Positions 16,765 to 24,464 of a DNA stretch of 48,309 bases are shown one piece after another (the first letter of the stretch is position 1; each line of letters begins with the position of its first letter). The notes beneath the pieces were generated by a model, which made no database searches, was not told the origin of the DNA, and saw nothing but the letters and a program-made list of their open reading frames with translations. The stretch is from Chloroflexus sp. MS-G (GTDB taxonomy: Bacteria > Chloroflexota > Chloroflexia > Chloroflexales > Chloroflexaceae). The position numbers were made by a program, and so were the translations under genes. Location of the stretch: the NCBI RefSeq assembly GCF_000735195.1, contig NZ_JPIM01000022.1, positions 1-48,309 on the forward strand, given 5' to 3'.

Positions 16765-17022
16765 GCATGCAACCAAAGGGGGGCTAATGCAGGGATGTTG
16801 CCTTTTAAGGGGCAAAGCGTATGCTCTCGCCGACAGTGACGATGGAGGAAGAGAAAAGAGAAGGGTGAGCGAGGAGGTGGGGTCCATCCTATCTACAGGG
16901 ACTGTGGAAGTAGCTCCCCGTTCCGACAGTGGTCTGTGACTATCCTCTTTTCATCTCACCGATGTGCCCGTCGCCGAATCGGGAGAGGCTGGTGCCAACC
17001 CCATCTCTAATGGTATACCGTT

Positions 17023-17057
17023 CCCCCTTCCTCTCCCAAACGGGGAGAGGAAGGGGG
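17023..17057. repeat. Perfect 15-bp GC-rich stem-loop
   Basis: CCCCCTTCCTCTCCC pairs perfectly with GGGAGAGGAAGGGGG around the 5-nt loop AAACG. The same design (15-bp stem, 5-nt loop ending CG) recurs in the tandem array at 30646-30680, 31046-31080 and 31446-31480 with T changed to G and the pairing A changed to C, a compensated change. Confidence 0.85.
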
Positions 17058-17201
17058 CCTGGGGGAAGGTTAGGGTCTCCAAGCCTGCTCCGCAGCACAG
17101 GCCCTGAAACCGTTAAAACCTTTTCCATCGCGTCGCGGAGTAGCGGAGACGCATGCATTGCCCGCCAGCGTTCCCCTAAATACTCTACTGCGTATCATAA
17201 G

Positions 17202-17229
17202 CCCAGGTTTTTGATCACGCTCTGAGAAC
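17202..17229 (+). repeat. Dispersed repeat core GGTTTTTGATCACGCTCTGAG
   Basis: This is a copy of the repeat whose other copies are at 9858, 30455 (reverse), 30760, 31160, 31538, 47951 (reverse) and 48041. It follows the GC hairpin by about 145 bp. Confidence 0.75.
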
Positions 17230-17304
17230 TTGGAAACCTCCATTAGCAAAGCAGGGGCAGCGTCCAAATTTTATCGTGCAGAGGTACTGCCCGTTGTTCC
17301 GGCG

Positions 17305-18555
17305 CTACTCATAACGCAGCGCCGCGATGGGATCAAGCCGTGCGGCGCGGTCGGCCGGGTATAGACCAAAGAAGATACCGACCGCAATCGAGGTTAATGT
17401 CGCCAGCAGAATTGCATCAAGGCTCACTTCAGCCCGTGCGTTTGGTGAAAAATTCGCCAGCAGTGCTGTGCCAATAGCCGCCAGTGCGTAGCCGAGTGCA
17501 ATCCCCAACACTCCACCCATTAAACTGAGCACCGTTGCTTCGACCAAGAACTGAAGCCGAATATCATTGCGGCGCGCCCCGACTGCTTTGCGCAACCCGA
17601 TCTCGCGAGTTCGTTCGGTCACGCTCACCAGCATAATATTCATAATCCCGATCCCCCCCACCACCAGCGAAATGGCGGCAATGGCGCCCAAAAAGATCGT
17701 GATCGCACCGGTAATCGTTGCAAAGGAACTTACCAGGTCTTGCTGGGTCACAATCGTAAAGTTATTGTCTTGATAGGTCAAACCGTTCCGTTGGCGGAGC
17801 AGCGCCGTTACCTGATCGATCAGATCATCGATACTCTTTTCATCACGCGCTTGAATATAGACGACCGTTACATCAACGCGCCGCGTCACATTTTGTGCGG
17901 GAGGAAAGAGACGGTCTTGTGCCGTCGTAAGCGGAACGAAAATCTGGTCATCTTCATTTGAGGCGAAACTCCCACCCCGTTCGGCCATCACACCGATCAC
18001 TTGAAAGCCAATCCCGTTGATCCGAATCCGCTGCCCAATGGGATCGGCGCCGTTGGGGAAGAGCCGCTGGGCAACCCGATGACCCAAGACCGCCTCGCGT
18101 GAACGTAACTCAAGCGCTCGTTCGTCGAAGAAGCTCCCTACTGCGACTCGTGCATTCCGTACCTGCAAATAGTTGGCACTGACCCCGGCAATCAGGGCAT
18201 CGTAGCTGGCGCCGCCATAGGTCGTAAGGGCACGCCGACTGAACTCAGCACAAACTGCGGCAACTGCCGGTACGTTCAGCGGATCGGCGATTGCGGCAAT
18301 GTCTTCATTGGTCAGGCGTGGTGGTACGCGACGATTCGTTTCCGGGTCGTTGGTACCGGCAAATAGAAAGACGAGATTGCTGCCTAATCCCTGTAACTCG
18401 CTGGTCACCAGGGTTTGAATCGCACCACCCAATGCTAGCAGGGCAATCACTGCACCAACCCCAATAATGATGCCAAGCATGGTCAGGATGGCGCGCAATT
18501 TATTGGCCAGCAGACTATTAAAAGCAATCCGTAGTGCTTCAATCAGGTTTAGCAT
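17305..18555 (-). CDS. MacB/FtsX-type ABC transporter permease
   Basis: The 416-residue permease starts with one membrane span in the MacB-type segment MLNLIEALRIAFNSLLANK LRAILTMLGIIIGVGAV (split here at a space). A large extracytoplasmic MacB-PCD domain (about 50-270) and three C-terminal spans (TGAITIFLGAIAAISLVVGG onward) follow, with the signature SVTERTREIGLRKAVGARR. Such permeases form mechanotransmission-type exporters of drugs, lipids or peptides. The ATG at 18555 has GGAG 6 nt upstream and is preferred over 18567. It lies 17 bp after the adaptor gene. The ATPase normally encoded next to it is missing from the locus. Confidence 0.92.
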   Translation of the reverse strand: MLNLIEALRIAFNSLLANKLRAILTMLGIIIGVGAVIALLALGGAIQTLVTSELQGLGSNLVFLFAGTNDPETNRRVPPRLTNEDIAAIADPLNVPAVAAVCAEFSRRALTTYGGASYDALIAGVSANYLQVRNARVAVGSFFDERALELRSREAVLGHRVAQRLFPNGADPIGQRIRINGIGFQVIGVMAERGGSFASNEDDQIFVPLTTAQDRLFPPAQNVTRRVDVTVVYIQARDEKSIDDLIDQVTALLRQRNGLTYQDNNFTIVTQQDLVSSFATITGAITIFLGAIAAISLVVGGIGIMNIMLVSVTERTREIGLRKAVGARRNDIRLQFLVEATVLSLMGGVLGIALGYALAAIGTALLANFSPNARAEVSLDAILLATLTSIAVGIFFGLYPADRAARLDPIAALRYE

Positions 18556-18572
18556 AGCCTGCTCCATGGATC

Positions 18573-20393
18573 TCAGCGATTGCGAACACCGGGCGGCGGG
18601 CCGCTGAAGAGATTAAAGCGCGCATCTACCCCTGGCACATAGACACAACTGTTTTCATCGATATTTCCTGCAATGATCTCGATGATCTGCTCGTTACTCA
18701 AGCCAGTTTGCACCGCTACTGCCTGTAAAGCCGGTTGTAACGGGCGTTGGGCAATATCGAGGTTGCATAACGCCGGATCAACGGTCACATCAACGAAGAA
18801 CTGCCCACCTTCCGCACGGATGGCTCGTCGGGGCACTACCAGCGTATCGCTCTTTTCGGCCACAATAATATCGGCGCTGGCCGACATACCCGGTCGCACT
18901 GCCGCCGGTGGATTGTCGGTAACGATTCGCACCGTGTAAGCGGTTACCCCCGATTGCACAATTGAGAGCGGATTAATACGTGCGATAGTCCCGCGCAGAT
19001 CGAGGTTAGGCAGAGCATCAAGCACAAGTATTACCGGCTGACCAACGGTAATCTGGGCAACATCGATCTCGTCAACAGTAACATCAACATAATATCTACT
19101 GAGATCGGCCAGTACCACCGCTGGTCGCGCTGCGTTGTACAATTCACCGACCTCAAGATTGACTTCGGCCACTACACCGGCAATTGGTGCGACCAGTGTC
19201 GCTCGCTCAAGAGCAAGCTGCGCTTGTGCCAGATTCGCCCGTGCACTGGCAACCTGCGCCTCGGCGCTGGCCAGATCGGCTTCGCTGGGTGGCGAGGTAA
19301 TGCGTTTGAGATTAGCCTGAGCGTTGGCGACTGCGGCATTAGCGGCAGCCAGGCTACCGGCTCGTTGATCGCCGAGCAATTTATTCAGGTTAGCCTCGGC
19401 TTGGGCTAACTGTGCCCTTGCTGCGGCAACCTGATCGGTATCGGCACCGGCGAGGATGCGCTCGAGATTGGCTTGTGCGCTACGCAACTGCGCTTCAGCC
19501 TGAGCAATCCCGGTGATTTCGGCCTGCACTGCCTGATCGTAGGCAACCTTTGCCTGTCGCATCTGCTCTTCAGCATTCTGCACTGCCCGCAGCGCAGCCG
19601 CTTCGTTGTCAAGTGCAGATTGCGGCAGCGACTGGCCGAATCTTGCCAGTTGTTGCTCACGTTCACGATTATCGTTATAAATCCGACTGTACTCTGCCTG
19701 ACGGTCGCGCAGTGCATTTGCTGCCTGCAACAACTGCGACTCGGCCCGTGTCTTAGCCGCCGAGAGCGAGTCGCGTTGTGCTTGCAACGCTGCCGCCGCC
19801 TGGTCAACCTGGGCCTGGGCCTGAGCCACTTCGCTGGCCTTTGGCCCTCCCAACAAGCGTGTCAGATTAGCCCGAGCCTGCTCGACCTGTGCGCGGGCAG
19901 CTTCCAGGTCTTTCTCGGTCACACCACCGGTTGTCTGGCGCAATTGAGCTTGCGCCTGCGCCAGTTGCGCCTCAGCCGCAGCTACCTCGGCTTCACTCGG
20001 CCCAGCCCGCAACCGATCGAGATTTGCCTGGGCCTGAGCCAGTTGTGCTGCCGCCTGTTCAACCCGCAGTTCGAGATCACGTGTATCGAGACGGGCTAAC
20101 GCCTGGCCGGCATTGACCTGATCGCCGACCTGCACCAATACCTCACTGATCAGGCCACTACTGGTAAATGCGAGATCGAGCACCTGTTGCGGTTGAATCG
20201 AACCACTAGCATTCACCGTCGCTTGAATCGGACTGCGCTGCGGGCGAGTCAGTGCATAGTTAAGTCGCAAATTGGTCGGTTGACCACGATTAAACACAAA
20301 CGTCCCGGCAACAATACCACCAATAATGAGGAGAATGCCAATGCCCCACCAGAGCCGAGATGTTCGACGACGAGGACGTGATGACTGAGCCAT
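18573..20393 (-). CDS. MacA/HlyD-like periplasmic adaptor with long coiled coil
   Basis: The 606-residue membrane-fusion protein has an N-terminal anchor (about 14-31, LWWGIGILLIIGGIVAGTFV) and a split biotinyl-lipoyl domain (NASGSIQPQQVLDLAF and the later TLVAPIAGVVAEVNLEVGE). Between them is an unusually long alpha-helical hairpin, about 300 residues, built of repeated AEAQLAQAQANL-type units. The beta-barrel region (VILVLDALPNLDLRGTIARI) and a C-terminal membrane-proximal part follow. Usual adaptors are about 380 residues. A GAGG precedes the ATG. It lies between a MarR regulator and the permease. The long hairpin may span a thick envelope. Confidence 0.9.
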   Translation of the reverse strand: MAQSSRPRRRTSRLWWGIGILLIIGGIVAGTFVFNRGQPTNLRLNYALTRPQRSPIQATVNASGSIQPQQVLDLAFTSSGLISEVLVQVGDQVNAGQALARLDTRDLELRVEQAAAQLAQAQANLDRLRAGPSEAEVAAAEAQLAQAQAQLRQTTGGVTEKDLEAARAQVEQARANLTRLLGGPKASEVAQAQAQVDQAAAALQAQRDSLSAAKTRAESQLLQAANALRDRQAEYSRIYNDNREREQQLARFGQSLPQSALDNEAAALRAVQNAEEQMRQAKVAYDQAVQAEITGIAQAEAQLRSAQANLERILAGADTDQVAAARAQLAQAEANLNKLLGDQRAGSLAAANAAVANAQANLKRITSPPSEADLASAEAQVASARANLAQAQLALERATLVAPIAGVVAEVNLEVGELYNAARPAVVLADLSRYYVDVTVDEIDVAQITVGQPVILVLDALPNLDLRGTIARINPLSIVQSGVTAYTVRIVTDNPPAAVRPGMSASADIIVAEKSDTLVVPRRAIRAEGGQFFVDVTVDPALCNLDIAQRPLQPALQAVAVQTGLSNEQIIEIIAGNIDENSCVYVPGVDARFNLFSGPPPGVRNR

Positions 20394-20513
20394 AATACAG
20401 CCTCAAATTGCTTTTATCCACAACACAAACGACCCATCAGCAAGTACATTGTAATGCTGATGCTATCCATCGTAATATGACGAAACAGAACATTGAAAGG
20501 TTGCCGGTGAAAA

Positions 20514-21032
20514 TTACATGGGACGGTCGAGTGATGAATTGACCTGCCCGTGCAGATGTTGTTCAGAGTCGCGGCTGCTGATCAACTCATTAATACCATC
20601 GAGAAGGAGTCGGAGCAGGTGTTCGAGGGCATGCAATTGCTCCAGGCTAAACCGGGACAGAATGCGGTCCATATCGGCACGTCGTGCCTCTTCCACTAGC
20701 GCCAGGCGCTGTTCGCCCTGGCGTGTCAGCATTACCTGAACAACCCGTCGGTCTTCGGCATCGCGCACGCGCCCAACCAGGTGTTCATCGATCAGACGAT
20801 CGACGATACCGGTGAGCGTTCCTGCCGACTGCTGGGTAATCTCGGCCAAATCACTCATTCGACAAAGGCCAGCTTCGCGAATCGCAAACAATGTTACCAT
20901 CTGTGGCAACGTCAGGTTAATGTCAGGTCTGCTGAGCGTTTGCAACAACTGCTTCTGGCTCTGCCACGTGATCTGACGCACTATATCGTCGATAATATCG
21001 GTATGATGCGACCGGGCCGCTTGTTCATCCAT
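20514..21032 (-). CDS. MarR-family transcriptional regulator
   Basis: The 172-residue winged-helix repressor has the MarR core: PDINLTLPQMVTLFAI, recognition helix region MSDLAEITQQSAGTLTGIVD, and the wing DAEDRRVVQVMLTRQG. The DRR-V motif is diagnostic. It probably controls the adaptor-permease pair on the same strand, 120 bp downstream, and itself. The ATG at 21032 has GAGG in the right place. A TATAAT at 21050-21055 (read on the minus strand) gives a 5' leader of only about 11 nt. An 8-bp inverted repeat upstream (21101-21120) is a candidate operator. The effector is unknown. Confidence 0.9.
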   Translation of the reverse strand: MDEQAARSHHTDIIDDIVRQITWQSQKQLLQTLSRPDINLTLPQMVTLFAIREAGLCRMSDLAEITQQSAGTLTGIVDRLIDEHLVGRVRDAEDRRVVQVMLTRQGEQRLALVEEARRADMDRILSRFSLEQLHALEHLLRLLLDGINELISSRDSEQHLHGQVNSSLDRPM

Positions 21033-21049
21033 GCGTCGCCTCACAAGCA

Positions 21050-21055
21050 ATTATA
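21050..21055 (-). promoter_or_regulatory. Candidate -10 of the marR operon
   Basis: TATAAT on the minus strand lies 18 bp from the preferred marR ATG. No strong -35 is seen. Transcription would begin near 21043. Confidence 0.4.
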
Positions 21056-21100
21056 CTGAGAATGCGAATTATTTCAGCCACAAATATTTAAACCTCTGAT

Positions 21101-21120
21101 AACCATCGTACCCGATAGTT
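21101..21120. promoter_or_regulatory. Inverted repeat, possible MarR operator
   Basis: AACCATCG, a 4-nt spacer (TACC), and CGATAGTT form a 7-of-8 inverted repeat upstream of the marR -10. The half-site size fits a dimeric winged-helix regulator, but this is inference only. The rest of the 430-bp gap to purB holds no other clear feature. Confidence 0.3.
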
Positions 21121-21485
21121 GCAAGAATGTCAATGTCTTGCACAGGCAATATCCTGATTTGTTTTGATCGCGTGTGATTTGCGATGAGGAGACCAGAATG
21201 TTGCCTCCCGATGTAATCGCAGCGGCGTCGGGGGCGCCGACGGTCACCGTGTCAGAATGGGACGCAGCGCTCGCCATGCGAGACGACGCGATGAACCGCT
21301 ACCCCTATTCGCGGATGGTGGTAGGGTGGTGTGCGCACTACGCCACCGGTACAATAGCTACGAGATGCGCTGCTCTTACTAGTGGGAGTACGGAGCCAGC
21401 GTGCCCCTGCTTCCCCTCACCCACTCCGCCATTTCTGTGGTACCCTTCGTAACGGCAGTACCTTGCGCAAGATGGAGGATAATCA

Positions 21486-22886
21486 ATGACCACGAACGAG
21501 ATGACACAACTGGCAGCATTGGGGCCGCTCGATGGCCGGTATCGCAAGGATGTCGCAGTGCTGGCCGGTTTTTTCAGCGAGGCAGCTCTTTTTCGTTATC
21601 GGGTACGGGTGGAAGTCGAATATCTGATCTTTCTCTCGCGTGCCCGTGGCATTCACTTCGTACCACCGCTTACGCCGCCCCAACAGGCTGCATTACGAGC
21701 GCTCTACCGCCAATTCAGCGATGAGGATGCGCTGGCGATTGCGGCCTGGGATCGGCGCGTCAATCACGATGTGAAGGCGGTTGAATACTGGTTGCGCGAA
21801 CGATTGACCGCCCTCGGCTTAACCGGTCATCTTGAAGCCGTTCACTTTGCGCTCACCTCAGAAGATGTCAATAATCTGGCGTATGCGCTAATGGTGAAAG
21901 AGGCGCGTGAGTTGGTTTTACTGCCAGCTCTCGAAGCGTTGCGTGAACGAATACGGCAACTGGCCGACGAAGAGGCGGCGACACCTATGCTGGCTCGTAC
22001 CCATGGTCAACCGGCTACACCGACGACGTTTGGGAAAGAGATGAATGTCTTCTACATGCGATTACGGCGGGCGATCAACGATGTGATGTCGATTCGCATT
22101 ACCGGCAAACTCAACGGCGCCAGCGGTGTCTTTGCCGCGCATTACGCTGCGTTGCCTCAGATCGACTGGTTGAAATTCTCGCGGGCGTTTGTTCGCTCTC
22201 TCGATCTGGAGCCCATCTTGCTGACCACGCAGATCGAACCGCACGATACGCTGGCCGCGCTCTGTGATGCCCTCAAACGGATAGGAGCCATTCTGACCGA
22301 TCTGAGCCAGGATTGCTGGCGTTATATCAGTGATGGCTATCTGGTACAGGCCACCCGCGCCGGTGAAGTGGGTTCTTCGACTATGCCGCACAAGGTGAAT
22401 CCGATTGACTTCGAGAATGCCGAAGGCAATCTAGCCCTGGCCGGTGCGCTGCTCGAGTTGTTCAGTCGCAAGCTGCCGGTTTCACGGCTCCAACGCGATC
22501 TTTCCGACAGTACCGTCTTACGAAATCTGGGCCTGGCTTTCGGCTACTGCCTGCTTGCCTATCAGCGGTTACTCCGCGGTCTGCAAAACATCGCCGTTGA
22601 CCGTGCCCGTCTGCGCCGTGATCTCGAGGCCCACCCGGAAGTGTTGGCCGAAGCAATCCAGACGATTTTGCGCCGTGAGGGTTTTGCTGAACCATACGAA
22701 TTGTTGAAAGAGTTTTCACGTGGTCGTGCCCTCACCACCGATGATCTGCACCGCTTTATCGCTAGTCTGCCGGTCAGTGATGCGGTGCGCGCCGAGTTGC
22801 AGGCCCTTACTCCGGCAACGTATATTGGCCTGGCCGTCAAACTTGCCCAACTTCGCGATGAGGCGACGGTCGGCAACTGGATATAG
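21486..22886 (+). CDS. purB: Adenylosuccinate lyase
   Basis: This fumarase/aspartase-superfamily enzyme of 466 residues cleaves adenylosuccinate to AMP and SAICAR to AICAR, both with release of fumarate, in purine synthesis. Key regions are LGPLDGRYRKD at the start, TSEDVNNLAYALM, the catalytic His in RTHGQPATPTTFGKEM, and the superfamily signature GSSTMPHKVNPIDFENAEGN with the flexible loop serine. The length and the IRITGKLNGASG segment fit the E. coli PurB type rather than the Bacillus type. GATGGAGGATAATCA precedes the ATG with GGAGG well placed. The gene stands alone, with purine genes guaA and cmk a few kb away on the other strand. Confidence 0.96.
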   Translation: MTTNEMTQLAALGPLDGRYRKDVAVLAGFFSEAALFRYRVRVEVEYLIFLSRARGIHFVPPLTPPQQAALRALYRQFSDEDALAIAAWDRRVNHDVKAVEYWLRERLTALGLTGHLEAVHFALTSEDVNNLAYALMVKEARELVLLPALEALRERIRQLADEEAATPMLARTHGQPATPTTFGKEMNVFYMRLRRAINDVMSIRITGKLNGASGVFAAHYAALPQIDWLKFSRAFVRSLDLEPILLTTQIEPHDTLAALCDALKRIGAILTDLSQDCWRYISDGYLVQATRAGEVGSSTMPHKVNPIDFENAEGNLALAGALLELFSRKLPVSRLQRDLSDSTVLRNLGLAFGYCLLAYQRLLRGLQNIAVDRARLRRDLEAHPEVLAEAIQTILRREGFAEPYELLKEFSRGRALTTDDLHRFIASLPVSDAVRAELQALTPATYIGLAVKLAQLRDEATVGNWI

Positions 22887-22954
22887 CGCTGATGCAAGAT
22901 AATTCCACTGCCACGATCAGCGTTGTCGTGGCAGTGGGGCTGATTTTGGTCATT

Positions 22955-23012
22955 GTGTACACGATTTCATGTTTGCAATCTATTGACAAAGAGTGTACAC
23001 TACAAAAAGAAT
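22955..23012 (+). promoter_or_regulatory. Promoter with two identical GTGTACAC palindromes
   Basis: GTGTACAC occurs at 22955-22962 and at 22993-23000, 38 bp apart centre to centre. TTGACA at 22983-22988 is a good -35 and AAGAAT at 23007-23012 a fair -10, with an 18-bp spacer. The second palindrome sits inside the spacer, so a bound repressor would block the promoter and the upstream site would help. The next gene is the small ferredoxin-like protein. Confidence 0.5.
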
Positions 23013-23034
23013 AGATCACTGCAAGGCGGCATTC

Positions 23035-23130
23035 ATGTGTGTCACTGGTAGAAAGTTGCTGAAAGATCCGCACTATGATCGCATGCACATTACCCACGCC
23101 GCTTGCCTTCAGATCAACTTTCAATTGTAG
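23035..23130 (+). CDS. Possible 31-residue leader ORF
   Basis: A small ATG frame of 31 codons lies between the palindromic promoter and the ferredoxin-like gene, ending 15 bp before it. A weak AAGG at 23022 lies upstream. It has no recognisable similarity and the product is not unusual. It may be non-coding leader sequence or a translated leader; confidence is low. Confidence 0.2.
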   Translation: MCVTGRKLLKDPHYDRMHITHAACLQINFQL

Positions 23131-23145
23131 AAAGGTAGGCAGGGG

Positions 23146-23406
23146 ATGGCCGCTGTTGAATTAACCGTTTGTCGGCTCTGCGCACGCAGCCGTCCCGACA
23201 TCTGGAAGACCCTGGCCCGTTTACGGGCTGCGCATCCCCACGAGCTGTGCATTGTGGAACTCGACTGTATGGCCGCCTGTGATGATGTACCGGCGATCAT
23301 GATAGATTACGACTATGTTCCACGCATTACCCCGCAGCAATTGATCGAACTGGTTGAAGCGCGTCTGAATGGGAAAGAGGAAATCGGAAAGATGAGCGAA
23401 AGGTAG
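23146..23406 (+). CDS. Small thioredoxin-like ferredoxin-type protein
   Basis: The 86-residue protein has five cysteines: C9 and C12 (VCRLC), C35, C41 and C45 (DCMAAC). The rest has the beta-alpha pattern of thioredoxin-fold 2Fe-2S ferredoxins (PAIMIDYDYVPRITPQQLIELVEARL, broken here after about twenty: PAIMIDYDYVPRITPQ then QLIELVEARL). In that family the cysteines hold a 2Fe-2S cluster, with the pattern CxxC at the start and C-x3-C later, so metal or cluster binding is plausible. The assignment is by pattern, not by close similarity. A GTGTACAC-bearing promoter lies upstream, implying specific regulation, perhaps by metal or redox state. Confidence 0.65.
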   Translation: MAAVELTVCRLCARSRPDIWKTLARLRAAHPHELCIVELDCMAACDDVPAIMIDYDYVPRITPQQLIELVEARLNGKEEIGKMSER

Positions 23407-23480
23407 GGGCGGATGCCCGACTCCTCACACCGCTACCCCTAACCGATTTATCATGGCACAACGAGATTTTCAGCAGGTGC

Positions 23481-24434
23481 TCACACTGAGGTATTGGCGC
23501 TCTGGGTAACCTTTAAAAACACCTCTTCCAGATTGCTGGTTTGGGCCGTAAAGTGGATAATTTCGACCCCATGTTGTACCAGATGGGTCAGTAATGCACT
23601 GACCGCCCGATCATCGCCATCAATATCAATAATCAGACGGGGCGGGCCTTCGTCTTGTATTGCCCGCACGGCAAGGACATGCTGCGCCGCAGTTGCCGCA
23701 ATCACCGCTTGCTCGAGATCGCTGATCACATGCACTTCAAACGTCCGGTGTGGCTGCAACGAGCGCATAATCGTCTCAACATCCCCCGACGCCAGTAGGG
23801 TGCCACGCTCGATGATCCCGATGTGTGTACACATCTCAGCCAGCTCGGTCAGGATGTGGGAGCTGATCATGATCGTCTTGCCCATCCGGCGCAGCTCGCG
23901 AAGCAGTTCACGCAACTCAACGCGCGCCCGTGGATCAAGGCCGCTAGCCGGTTCATCTAGGATCAGCAGTTGTGGGTCATGGATCAGCGTGCGGGCCAGA
24001 CTGAGCCGCTGCTTCATCCCGCGCGAGAGCGACATCACATCGCTATCACGTTTGTGTCCCAGGTCAACCAGGGTCAGGAGATCATCGATCAGCCTTGCCC
24101 AACGCGATGGCGGTATCTGATACGCAGCAGCGAAAAATTCGAGGTATTCCGCCGCCGTCATGTTATTGTAAAACCCAAACGCATCAGGCATGAAGCCGAC
24201 GACACGACGGACTTCGTTGCGCTGGTGCGTAACTGAAAATCCTGCTACCCACGCCTCACCACCCGAAGGCTTGAGTAAGGTGGTCAGAATACGCATTGTT
24301 GTTGTTTTACCAGCACCGTTGGGGCCGATAAAACCGTAAATAGCTCCCGTCGGAATGTGCAGGTTCAGATGGTTCAGCGCCAGCATTTCCCCGTAGTAGC
24401 GGGTCAACTGTTTAGTTTCGACAATTGCTGTCAT
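23481..24434 (-). CDS. ABC transporter ATP-binding protein
   Basis: The 317-residue ATPase has Walker A GPNGAGKTT at residues 37-45, the signature LSRGMKQRLS, Walker B LLILDEPASGLDP and the H-loop ISSHILTEL. A C-terminal extension (about 225-317) ends in LEEVFLKVT, as in the DrrA/CcmA-like family of exporters. It should power a type-2 exporter with a separate permease, which is not found next to it. Instead the two genes upstream on the strand are the large secreted/membrane protein and the PH-domain protein. The gap to the former is 30 bp, so they are co-transcribed. Confidence 0.92.
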   Translation of the reverse strand: MTAIVETKQLTRYYGEMLALNHLNLHIPTGAIYGFIGPNGAGKTTTMRILTTLLKPSGGEAWVAGFSVTHQRNEVRRVVGFMPDAFGFYNNMTAAEYLEFFAAAYQIPPSRWARLIDDLLTLVDLGHKRDSDVMSLSRGMKQRLSLARTLIHDPQLLILDEPASGLDPRARVELRELLRELRRMGKTIMISSHILTELAEMCTHIGIIERGTLLASGDVETIMRSLQPHRTFEVHVISDLEQAVIAATAAQHVLAVRAIQDEGPPRLIIDIDGDDRAVSALLTHLVQHGVEIIHFTAQTSNLEEVFLKVTQSANTSV

Positions 24435-24464
24435 ATGACTAATTATTCACTGTGTCTGTAAAGT

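Larger units (their letters stand above)
16800..17304. other. Intergenic region with dispersed-repeat material
   Basis: This gene-free stretch between the epimerase promoter and the MacB-like permease stop holds a 15-bp perfect hairpin (17023-17057) and a copy of the dispersed repeat core (17202-17229), listed separately. I see no gene or RNA. Confidence 0.6.

Noticed and set aside
21174..21452. 92-residue plus-strand frame before purB
   Set aside because: No ribosome-binding site, no recognisable motif, and unusual low-complexity tail; more likely leader or spacer sequence.
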